A program made the position numbers and the translations under genes. A stretch of 64,000 bases of DNA from Scalesia atractyloides. Its lineage: Eukaryota; Streptophyta; Magnoliopsida; Asterales; Asteraceae. The DNA lies in NCBI GenBank assembly GCA_947069175.1, contig CAMTDV010000017.1:33551126-33615125 (forward strand). The letters run 5' to 3'. Below, one piece after another: positions 23,229-34,122 of the stretch (the stretch's first letter is position 1; the number at the start of each line of letters is the position of its first letter). The notes beneath the pieces were generated by a model. That model was given only the letters and a program-made list of their open reading frames with translations, was not told the origin of the DNA and made no database searches.

Positions 23229-24964
23229 AGGATAATAAATAAAAAAAGAATATGATGATGAACCCATTCGTTATGCTATATATTTTGAATGGACATTAAC
23301 TATTAATATTCGCCTTTTAGAAATCAAGTAATCATGTTTGAAGATCAACAAGTTTGGACATTCTTAAGCAAGCAAAGGTATTGTAAGTTCACCATTTGGA
23401 ATTTTTATAAAATATACAATGCAAACGATTGATTCTTAAGCAGGTTTGTTATGTAACTAATTATATGTGAAATATGAGTTGTTGGATAACAAAGAAACAT
23501 GAGATGAGTTATATCGAAATGAAACATCGTGAAATATGAGTTGTTGGAAAACAAAGTAACATGAGATGAGTTATATCAAAATGATGCATCGTATGTGTCA
23601 CAAGGATATATATAATAGGAGTCTGAAATTTAACCGAAGGCCTCTTAATTACATATGCACTTGGAGGTTTGATCATAAAATAAATTTAATTTGTTTCTTT
23701 TTGGAAACTTTGAATTGCATAAAAGAAGTTGGATAGAATCGACAGGTGGAAATCAATTTGGATAGAGAATTTATGAGAAAACATATTTGAGGAATGTTTT
23801 ATGCCTCTCAAACAAGTTAAAAATTGTGTTTGAACCAACAATCACAGGAAGACACGAAGTTGCGGGTTGACATGGTTGTTAAAAAATTATGACTTTCAGG
23901 TCCATAGGCGTAAGCTGTGTTTATATTAGATAAGAAAATAATTAAGGATAATGACTCATTATGTAAATATAGTGGCAGTATTATGTAAACTTTTTTCCTA
24001 CTAATATCCATCCTTTGTACCCTCAAATCTTACAACATTTAATACAAATCACAATTACACACACAAAGGTGTTTTACTTGGTATCATAACCAAGCCACCT
24101 TCTCAGCACTGCTGTCTTACCACCAAGTAACACTCTCCAACAACACGCACACATCCACCTACAATGCCATTGGCAACACGTTCTGACGACACTCACAAAT
24201 TTCACAATAAGTGTGTAGACGACACTCCCCTGTGACACTCTTATCTAACGTAAGTTAGTGCCTTTGACTATTGTTCAAAGTTTCCTGATGACACGTTTGG
24301 CGACACTAAAAAAACTAGTCATAAGTTGCTTTAAATCTCTGATCAAAGAACAATCACCTTGCCTTAGTGACACTTGACCGGCAACCCTCACATTGTTGCC
24401 AAAACAATGACAACAATTACAACTTTTATCTCAACTGAAAAGGGCATCTCACAATTCACACAAATTTGCCTTCACTCTCTCCCCCTCCGACTAACTATGG
24501 CTACAGGAAGACCATAATTGAACCATTTATAATCACAATTATTTGGCTAATTTATGGTTCTCTTCATTGCCGAATTTCACTGTTACCGCAACATCAGAAT
24601 CCCCATCTGTGGTCACAACCAATCCCATTTATTAGTCTTGGCCTGCCATTAGAGTTTCTGGCTTGCTTCTTTGTTGACTAACGATACTAGTTCTACCGTG
24701 TAAATGAGTACGAGTCGTACCCCTTTTGACTTTCTCATAATTTCTTCGCCTTTCCGGGTATTAGCCTCGTTTCTACCCAATATCTTTCCTTTCCATCCAA
24801 ATCCACAAATCATTATATATACCAAGCATTAATCTATTCTAGTAGGATTTATACACAAAAATATACTAAATACGTTTTTTTTGTTTACATTAGAAAGCAT
24901 GTTGTCTTTTAGACACATCACATGTGCATATACTACATACATATCAGTTAACATTTAATAAATC
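23229..24964. other. non-genic stretch, right part of the interrupted Ty3 LTR and unknown DNA
   Basis: The left part continues the LTR cut at 12391. A 60-bp near-perfect tandem duplication lies at about 23467-23590 (gtgaaatatgagttgttgga twice). The segment 24060-24420 has repeated gacgacactc-like strings. I find no convincing gene; a 71-codon frame at 24466 has no recognisable features. Confidence 0.55.
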
Positions 24965-25406
24965 ACTAAGTACAAGGGCGATCCTGAGTATTCAGGTGTC
25001 CTCTTTGAGCCGGAAAAAGGTGCCCCTCAAGTCGTAACTAAAAATATAACGTAAACTATTTTTTTAAACAACGATTAAATAATGAAATATATAATTAACA
25101 ACCCAACAAGTAACAAAAGTATAAAACCCAAATTTCTAACAAACTCTAATTAACAACCCAACAAGTAACAAAAGTACCTTCTGCCTTGCGCCGTTTCACG
25201 TTTCATGCGGTAGTGGGGTGTGGATGACTGACTGGCAGAGAGTGGAAGATTGACTAGCTGAGCCGCGTGGTGGTGACTGGACGACGCTCAAAGTTAGACG
25301 ATGGTGCACTAGTGCGATGCCTTTTTGCCATGCGTCGTTTCAAGTTCGCAATTTCCGCTCAAAAGAAATATTGTTATTATTTATTTATTTTTTTGAAAAT
25401 CAAATG

Positions 25407-27967
25407 TGTAACGCCTCGCTTTTTCATATTTTCTATTTATAGCAAGCTCGTGTCGTAATTCTATTTTTAGAAACCATTGTATTCGTATTCTTCATTTCGT
25501 TGTAATCTTTTTAATCGAGACTTGAATCATAATGAAAATATACATTTTTGGCCCTATACTTGTTATACATACTCGTACATAAATACACATGATGTTCATA
25601 CTCGAAAACATGACATGCTTGTTAATACGTGACTTTTATAATTCGTACATACATTATACGCGATGCTTATACTCGATCTTGATCATTTCATACTTGCATA
25701 CACAATGTGACATGATATTTATACTTATAACACCTTAATTATTCATAAAATGCCTTAGAAATGCAACTAAACCGTCACATTTGAACAAAATAACAAAAAC
25801 CAAACTTTCTCCCCGGACCCGGTCCGTAAGCACCTCTGGGCGGGCAGAACGGTTTTAGCTTGCCAAATATGCACGGATCCCACCATCTAACTCACCTCCA
25901 ATCACCTCTAATCCCTATTAAATACCCCCTAACCACCTCCCAACCCTTCCATTATAAATACCAAGCTTCCCCAAGCATTTCATACTTTCTAAACTCCATC
26001 TAATCTCACCCAATCAATCTCAAATCATCTTAAGTTCTTGCTACATCAGAATTTTCGGGCAGATTCATACCTTCACACAAAAGTGAGCATAACTTGCTCA
26101 AATCTTGTTCAAATCACTTGATTCTTTCTTCTACTTACTTGGATGAACTTAAGATTTGAATCCAAGGGTTCTCCATGGAGAATCCAGACTTGGAAATCCA
26201 CCTAAGTGTCCACAAACTTTCTGTTGTGTTTTAAACTTTACCAAAACTTGTTTAATCTTATCAAACTTGAGTCTAACTCATCTCAAACCTATGTCCTAAT
26301 GCTTACAACACTACTTGTGGTTGGTTAGGCTTAAAAACAAGGTTCAGACATTCAAACTAGAGGATTTATCCTCACAAACTTTCTGTTTTCATAGAGCTTT
26401 AAGCTCACAAGTGATGCAAGTTCTTGAACTTGTTCATGTGTGTCCACCTTGGTTAGCTTGGGCTATCCTAACTTTGAGACCACACATCACTTGATGATTT
26501 TTATCATTATTCCAAGTAGTTTGCTAGATTGAAAGTGTCACAACCCCGTTTAGCCATTGACGTGTGTCAAAGTGTGCTCACCAGGTTATATTTCACTTGG
26601 CTACTTGGTATGGTGGTGACACACTTTACATTTTTGTCATTTACATTCTTGTTCATATTATTGTTCTAAGACCCTCCTTGTTACCTATGGCAACTTGTGT
26701 AGTGGTGAACACCATACGAGGTTCAAAGTGGATGGTTAATCCTCCCACCTCCTACTTGACTTACATGACACTAAGAGGTCCCAAAGTGGATGGTTCATCC
26801 TCCCACCTCCTACATGACTATATAACTATATATGTATCTATGGACTATAATATAATCCCCAAAACCGAACCCTTGATAGTGACTAAATAATCATCTATCG
26901 AGTTATTAAGTTTTGTCACTAAAGTATGTAGTTCCTTGTCACGATTCTAATAGGTCTCGAACCAATGAAACCATATCAAGCCCATTCGGGTTATCATAGT
27001 GTCAATAACAAGTGCTATATCTTAGTGATTATTTTCATACCATAATACTTTAGTCTTAATTTTGTAATCTTGCTCGAATAATCCGAGCTTCTGTTACACT
27101 CATAACTAATACCTATGTTCTTCTTGTAGAAGGACAAGGTGCCAAACTCTAAAGATCACAACAAAATCTCGGGATTACTTTAGTGGAACACTGTAGCAAA
27201 ATCGTGAGTACACTCGACCCATTTACCTTTTATCACTTTTGGGTTATAACATGTTTCTGTATCAAAATACACTATCACAAACTTATGCTTTTACATGCTC
27301 AATCCTTGTATCAAAATACACTATCACAAACTTATGCTTTTACATGCTCAATCCTTATGCATGAATACTTGTTATGCTTAGATACATGCTAGATTATAGA
27401 TGTTTTATCATTAACTTAGCTAGCCCAAACTTATCATATATAGCGCTATAGGAGTAGCACGTCGCTCGTTGGGGTTATGTTAAGATTATTATACTCATTT
27501 TAGTCTTGTCGCTTTTACAACGAGGAAAGCTCGATCTCGTTAAAAATTTTGTGGAAACTCGGGGTTTGATCTAGTATTGCACGATTAGTATATTCTTTGC
27601 TTACAATTACCATGTGGATTCGAGTTATACATTTTGTACTTATGCTATGTATCACCAAACTTGTGTACTCGCCCTTGCTTTTGCATTGAACTCGTATTTT
27701 AACATGTTACAAGTTGATGAAGATGTTGCCATGAAATTGAAGTAGTGATGACGACTAGATACACATTTAGAAGTTTAGGTTTACAAATGTTGTATCAAAA
27801 TTTGCCCTTTACTATTGTTGTATTTGTAATTCCTTGTATTGTATGACAATTTTTTGTTATGAAATGAAATCCGGTTTAATTAAATATTGTTGCAATTAGT
27901 ATTTATGAGCAATGAGCAATCTCTTTCGTCCTGTCTCAATGTTTTTGCCATCGGTTGGGGTGTGACA
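25407..27967 (+). repeat. 5' LTR of element B (2561 bp)
   Basis: It starts TGTAACGCC and ends GTGTGACA; TATAAATA is at 25963-25970. It contains a 49-bp exact tandem duplication (27259-27307 and 27308-27356). Compared with the 3' LTR it lacks the first unit of a palindrome pair, reading ccggacccggtccgtaagc at about 25814. Confidence 0.95.
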
Positions 27968-27970
27968 GAT

Positions 27971-27983
27971 TGGTATTAGAGCC
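27971..27983 (+). promoter_or_regulatory. primer binding site of element B
   Basis: TGGTATTAGAGCC, the initiator Met tRNA complement with one change (C to T in the seventh base), three bases after the 5' LTR end. Confidence 0.9.
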
Positions 27984-28983
27984 ATAACTGTTGGGAATTA
28001 GGTAGAATTGTCATGTTCGACCTAGTTTATAGTTTAAGTGTCCATTTTGACCATTCTTGTCTTATGCTTAAAACTTTATTCTTCCTCATTACTTCTTCCT
28101 TATCTTTTGATCTTAAAAATTTACATGACGTCTTTCCTAAGACGTTTACACAATACACTTGAAGACTTGAAGACACTCGCGGATGCAAACGAGGCGATTT
28201 GCACCAAAATCGGTCCAATGACTTACAATTTTTGGTGAAATCCCTCATTCCGCGTATTCGATTTTTCACGAAGTTATACCATCAAGTTAGGAGTGATATC
28301 CACATCCTGATGGAAACTTCCATTTCATACTCTAGTGGATCTTACAAACGAGTCAGAATATGCTCCTCGTTTAGTAAGAAACAACCACACTTAGGGTACG
28401 AAATCGTCAAGTTAGAGGTGAAACCCGCACCTTGTCGATTAAGCCCCGTTCCTCGATTTCCAATCTCGCCAAAGTCTCGAATTTTCGATCGACTAGGGAC
28501 ATGTAGTAACTAGAAGGGTAAAATGCTGTTAATCGCTTCTCGACGAGAGCGTTTTACTTATTAGGCCAAAGCATGTTCCCTAACTCGAAAGATCTTACGA
28601 ATCACTTTAGAATAGTCGACGTTTCTCTACCCGAAACAATCCCATGTTTTATTGAGCCAATCTTTTATGTTATCTCAATTTTTATGTGATTTTATACTTG
28701 TTACCTTATTCGTTTCTAACCGTTACACATCTCGCACGTTTATCGCAATAAAAGACAATACTAATTCTCGTGAACAAACTAAATTTATACTCTTTATTTG
28801 TATTCATACGTGGTTATACATGCTATACTTGATGAATTCTTGCAAACTTTGTGAACTATACTTGATGAACCCATGCAAACTTATGTGAACCATACTTGAA
28901 CCTTATACATGCTTATACATGCAAAACTTGTATTTTTCATATTATGATCAAGTATCATCCCTTTTTCTATGTTGAACCTCTAG

Positions 28984-29537
28984 ATGAATTCTCCTAACTA
29001 ATCCAAGAAATCCAAGAGGTCCAACAAGGGGTCCAACCACAACAACAACAACAATGAAGACTCTATCTCCATGCAAGACCTTGTTGGTCTTGTTGCTGAA
29101 CAAATGGCCGATCAAATGGCCTGTGTCATCCCCGACATTGTTAGCCAACTTCAAACCATCCACACTGAAGCTGCACCTAAATCCTCCACCGATTCAAAAA
29201 CCGAAGCCCCCAAAATGTCCTACGAGTTCAAGCATTTCATGGCTTGTAAACTAGTCGAATTCACTGCATGGACGGTGTCACCGCCATGATCAATTGGTTT
29301 GACGCTATGGATCTTTCCTTTCTTCAGGGCGGGTGCCCTAATGAACTTCGAACCCTCACGGCTACCCGGATCTTTCGCCAAAGAGCCCTTGAGTGGTGGA
29401 CTACCGAGCGCAACAAGCGTGGCAACAAAGCAGCTTATGCTCTAACTTGGGACGAGCTTAAGTAGCTCATGAGGGATCAGTTCTGTCCTCCCCACGAGAC
29501 CCAGAAGCTCGACAATGAATTCTGGAATCTCGCACAG
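28984..29537 (+). pseudogene. gag N-terminal part of element B
   Basis: From the ATG at 28984 a TAA follows after five codons (28999). The frame then runs with MQDLVGLVAEQMADQMA, a one-base shift near 29267, and the capsid block RALEWWTTERNKRG, a stop at 29462, and CPPHETQKLDNEFW. The Tat-like element cuts it at 29538 in the codons for WNLAQ. Gag would build the particle; here it cannot be made whole. Confidence 0.85.
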
Positions 29538-31225
29538 TGATGTGTGCAAAATGCAACATATAAATTACATCAAAAGAGGCATAAAACTAACCCTTTTTAG
29601 TACTAATGTTGGAAAAAGCACGTTTCTTTGTTCCTTTTGTATTTTCAGGACAAAAAGAGCTTAAACGAACAAAAGAAGCAAATAAGCAGCCAAAACCAAC
29701 ATAAATACGAAAAGAAGGAATAACGAGCCATGCTCGGCCCCTCAGCAACACCCGAAAAGACAAAAACAAGATTACAGAAGATGAACACGGGGCCGTGCCC
29801 AGACGAACACGGGGCGTGGTCAGACCTTGCACTTCAAGACGAATCTGCAAAGCTTCTACGCCCACCACGGGGCCGTGCCCAGACCAACATGGGGCATGGT
29901 CAACTATCAGATTTGTAGAATCCAAATAGTACATCGAACAGTTGACCACGGGGCCGTGTGGGGCCCTCTGCAGTCAGATGCAATAAATGAAGGAAGAGAA
30001 GGATGATTGCCACGGGTCGTGCCCACTGGACACGGGGCCATGGTCGGGCCTCTGTTTTGACTATAAATAGGGGTGCTTGGTTCACTTCAAAGGCATCCCT
30101 TGGCAAACCACTTCTCTCTCACTTTGCCACCACTCCACCACCACTACAACACCAACACCCACAACCATCATCCATCTATCATCTTTAGAGTGTGTAGTAG
30201 TCTCGGGATCTACGATTGATCGTAAGGGTTTTTGTCAAACAAAGGCCATGCTTGGCTAATCTCCTATATCACTTGGTGAAGACAAGTCTTTAATGTATTA
30301 CTTTTGATTTTTAATCTTTTGGCACTTTTTATTTGGATATGTATTAATGACTTTAATAACTAGTTTCTTATGTTGAAGGTGAATTTTCCTACCATTTCTT
30401 CATGATGTCATTGATTTGCTCATTCGTGCCTTTACGATCTATATAAAGCGCGTTAACTAACCTGATAGCGGGTTAGAAGGGTGGTTTGGTAAAGTTCTTG
30501 TCTCGTTCAGTGTATAGATCCCGCGTGGACTTGGTTCAAGCTTACTAGGACCTCCTTTGATGCCCTAAAGGTATTGGATGGCGAGGGTACGAATAGCTTG
30601 AACCCCTCATATGTAAACTACTATTAATATTTTAAACCGGCTACTTGGGATTGTAGCCCTACTGACTCAAACCACTTAGCCGAGGGTAACGTCACCTTCA
30701 AAAGAGGGGCCTACCATTTTTTGCATTAATAACTTATTTAATTATCTTCCAATATTCCGACCCTTTGGGATTGTATCCCTGCTGACTTAAAGCACTGGGT
30801 TGAGGGTAACATCACCTTCAAAGAGGGGCCTACTACTATAATTGAGATAATCTCTTAAAAAGTCCGAAAGTGCGAAAATCATCAAAGGATACATTAAAGA
30901 TGAGTTGGATCCAAGTGATTCTATCTTGTCTATCTTTTCTTTCATTTTATTTATCTTCTTATTTTTAGTTTTAATTTTATGTTTAAAAACTTTTATCAAA
31001 AATTTAGATTGATTAGACGTTGACTATAAACCGGTGCTAAAAGCTCTTGTGTCCTTGGACGACCTCGGTATCTTACCAACACTATACTACGCTCACGATG
31101 GGTGCACTTGCCCAAGTGTGTGTTTAGTGTTAGTACAATATCGTGTTTTATAAATTTAAAACTTGACTAATGCGTAAAATGAACTTAAATTGTTAATAAA
31201 AATATAATACGCTTAACACACACCA
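29538..31225 (+). repeat. 5' LTR of the Tat-like element (1688 bp)
   Basis: TATAAATA is at 30062-30069. Bases 29688-31225 match 49753-51285 closely. The part before the TATA box is packed with CACGGGGCCGTG palindromes. Two copies of a tygggattgta-type block (30645 and 30768) with gagggtaacrtcacc lie downstream. Confidence 0.92.
29786..30042. promoter_or_regulatory. paired CACGGGGCCGTG palindromes upstream of the Tat-like TATA box
   Basis: Units at 29786-29797 with 29808-29818, 29866-29877 with 29888-29898, a single unit at 29947-29958, and 30011-30021 with 30031-30042. Partners are 20.5-21.5 bp apart centre to centre. The first units of the first three groups are 80 and 81 bp apart. The cluster ends 20 bases before TATAAATA. 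Confidence 0.8.
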
Positions 31226-31231
31226 AGTTTT

Positions 31232-31248
31232 TGGCGCCGTTGCCGGGG
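31232..31248 (+). promoter_or_regulatory. primer binding site, Asp tRNA, of the Tat-like element
   Basis: TGGCGCCGTTGCCGGGG complements the 3' end of plant Asp tRNA over 17 bases. It lies six bases after the LTR end at 31225. Confidence 0.92.
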
Positions 31249-31362
31249 ACACAAGGATTTTAAGAAAGTTTAAAATCAGCGGCTTAATTACTTTTAACAA
31301 TTTTCTTTTTATATTTAGGAATTTTTCAGTTTTTAGCAGAATGTGCATTTTCTGCAGGCTGC

Positions 31363-33735
31363 AGCACGGGGCCGTGTCCAATTAACATGCCCCCGTGTCC
31401 AATAAAAGCAGCAAAACAATCTATTTTAAGTCAGACAGTAGCTGAACACGGGGCCGTGTCAATCCAACACGGGGCCGTGTCCAAGTCCAACTGCTGAAAA
31501 TAGGACTGTCTGATCCCGACAGTTGATAACCTCTGACATGCACATGGATGATATTGATTATTTTTTCTTTCTCCAATCTTACGGCGAGTGGTGTTAACTA
31601 TGTGGAGGATTCCATCAAGATTTAGAATGTTACATTCTAAATTTTGAACCCCACTATTTAGCAGACCCATCGCTTTCCTGTGGCAATCACCTTAAGATGG
31701 GCGGAAGTAAAAATGATCCATATTACCCAATCGAATGCACTCAACCTTCTCTTCCACACGACATTACCTCTTCCGAATTATGTTAACTGGAAGAAAGGAT
31801 TCTCTGAAAAATAAAAGAAATAGAGATTTTGGTGAGAGAGAGGTACTCATCACAAGCCCAAAGCCAAGAAGAATCGTTGAGTTCGTATTTGGAATCTAGC
31901 AATGTCGAAGCCGTAAATAGCACCTTAGTCTCTTGCGTTACATTAGCAATAGTCGTCCCTGTGTCGATTGTGCCATGAAGGACTCTCCATCAGCTTCCAC
32001 CGATGCGCTCATAGACTTGAGCAATTCGACATACACCTTCTTTAACGAGAGCCCGGATAAGGGGAATAAAGGTTGGTTTCGCCCACCGGTAAGTAGATTA
32101 GTTTTTACCCTTTCCGATAACCTCTTGCGTTCGTGCATAAACTAAGAGCAACTCCGGTACCTTAGGCACTTCGTGTTGTTCCCTCCAGTAAAGAACCTCC
32201 CGATTACTCGAAATCCTTAAAATAAAGACGACACGTCATAAAAACTCCAGCCATGGGGTCGTGCTCAGCTGGCACGGGGCAGTGGCCAGTGTGCTGCCGC
32301 TTTCTATAAAGTCAGCCATGTTGCTGCATGTTTGGCCTCATTCCAAAGACAGAGATCTCCTGAGATTTTTCACACATACCTTAAAAGGTATGTTCTTGAA
32401 AAGGTTTCCTCAAACCATCTTGTCTACCACTTTTGTCACTTTCCTTCTTCTTCTTCTGAACTCAAATCCTCCATTAAAGCTTGAAGGTCCATAGCTTCAA
32501 GCTTTATTTTTGCAAAACATATGTTTTAACCCAAAGATTCTCAATAAACAACATGTTTATCACATTGCTTTAAGTTATTTCTGTTCACAAATGTTTAAAA
32601 CCTGAGAAAAATAAGTTAAAACAATGAAATTTTTTAGTTCATAACAGTGCAGGAGGACGGGCACGGGCCCGTGTCCGTTGGACACGGCGCCATGGTGAGC
32701 TTTTAAACTCCCGTTTCTTTAAAAATTCACCCTTGTTTTCTTAGTATGTCGACCAAGAACAGTGGAACGTCATCGACAACCTCAAGAAGCAACCAGGGAT
32801 GAAGAAAACCATCAATTGATGCCACCCTAGTTCGCGGCATGTATGCTTTAAGGGAAACCATCGAAGAAATGGCATCAGTGGAAGAGGCCCTTGTCGATCG
32901 TGTTAACTATTTGACGGTAGGGTTGGAGAATTGCCTGCAAGAAATCAATCTTTTGCACCAAAAGTTGAACATTCTTGCACTACCTCCCATGGAACCAATC
33001 TTCCCCCAAGAAGATTGGAACCTTGCTCAAGAGATCGTTATCCCAACCGGATGGGATGACCTCCCTCTGGAACCTCCTCTAGACGCGTTGCACGAGGTTC
33101 CAACGATGGTCGCACCTCCCACAACTCCCCTGTATGAAAATACGGAAGAAGAACCTTTCCTCTTCCTCCCTCGGGAGATTGAGGAAATGCTCAATGACGG
33201 GTGCACCCTCCATGCTGAAGTTCCTAGAAGCCCCTATCTATCGAAAAAATCGATTTCGGTTTTTGTCGTTCTTAAAACATGTAACCATCTAGGGTAGAAC
33301 TTCTTTATGGTTTAGATTTCTTGCATCTATCTAATTTTAGGAACTTTGTAATTTTAATTTTTAGGATTAATTTTTAGGACCTTTTGTATCTCGCACTCTA
33401 ATGAATGATGGTTTAAGTTATTATGTGGTGTTTGGATCTTAAATAATGGCTAAACAAACGAGAAAAGATGAAAAGTGCCCAAGGGACGTCGAAACCACAC
33501 CACATGCAGGAAAACAGTGCCTTCCGATAACTTTTTCATCTTTCCAACATGTGCAGCACGAGGCCGTGTTTAGACCAACACGCCCCGTGCCCAGGATCTG
33601 CTGAAAAAAATCTTGAAACAAGTAATTGACCACGGGCCGTGTTGACTGGCCACGCCCCGTGGTCAAGCTTCTGTAAATATTTGTTACTGCCACTCTGGAC
33701 ACGGGGCCGTGCCCGGACCACATGTGCCCGTGGCC
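31363..33735. repeat. further CACGGGGCCGTG palindrome pairs in the Tat-like internal region
   Basis: Pairs at about 31365/31390, 31446/31469, 32253/32273, 32661/32681, 33550/33578, 33632/33652 and 33697/33722. One is the perfect 12-mer CACGGGCCCGTG (32662-32673). The motifs sit in the leader and around the only coding remnant, so they are not limited to the LTR. Confidence 0.75.
32746..33297 (+). pseudogene. gag-like coding remnant of the Tat-like element
   Basis: The frame opens at ATG 32746 (MSTKNSGTSSTTSRSNQ), has a TGA at 32800, and continues open from MYALRETIEEM (32839) to a stop at 33295-33297. The first half (EEMASVEEALVDRVNYLTVG, LQEINLLHQKLNIL) has a heptad look of a coiled coil. 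The second half is acidic and proline-rich. No zinc knuckle, protease or polymerase follows before element C. I do not recognise a named domain; a structural gag-like role is an inference from its position. Confidence 0.5.
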
Positions 33736-34122
33736 AGATGCCCAGTAACATAAAATTTTGTTTTTAATACGCTTTTACGCATTCGAATCAACCGAAAAAT
33801 TTATTTTTGGACACATTGAGGACAATGTGTGATTTAAGTATGGGGGGAAGCTAACACTTTGAATCTAGCAAGTGCTAATAACAAGCCTTACACAAAACTC
33901 TATTGGAACCGCTAATCACCCCAAATCTTTTTCAAAATTTTTCAAATTTTTTTACTTGTCTTGGTTTAATTTGGGAATAACAAGTTCTAAAACAATTATG
34001 TTTTTACAAATTTACAACTGATAGCGTCGTGATAAAAATAGTCAAATAAGAAAATTATAAAAAGGGCATGACAAATCTTTTTAAAATTTGATTATATATA
34101 CTTGTTCACATTATAAACCCAT

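Noticed and set aside
23586..24110. 3' end and primer site of the interrupted Ty3 LTR at ttggtatcataacc (24079)
   Set aside because: Only part of the Met-tRNA complement is present and no GTGTGACA precedes it; left unassigned.
24466..24681. 71-codon frame
   Set aside because: No recognisable motif, no splice context and in a repeat-rich stretch.
29587..30259. Several 60-120-codon frames in the Tat-like LTR
   Set aside because: They recur in the other LTR copy and are shadows of the GC-rich palindrome region, with no coding signature.
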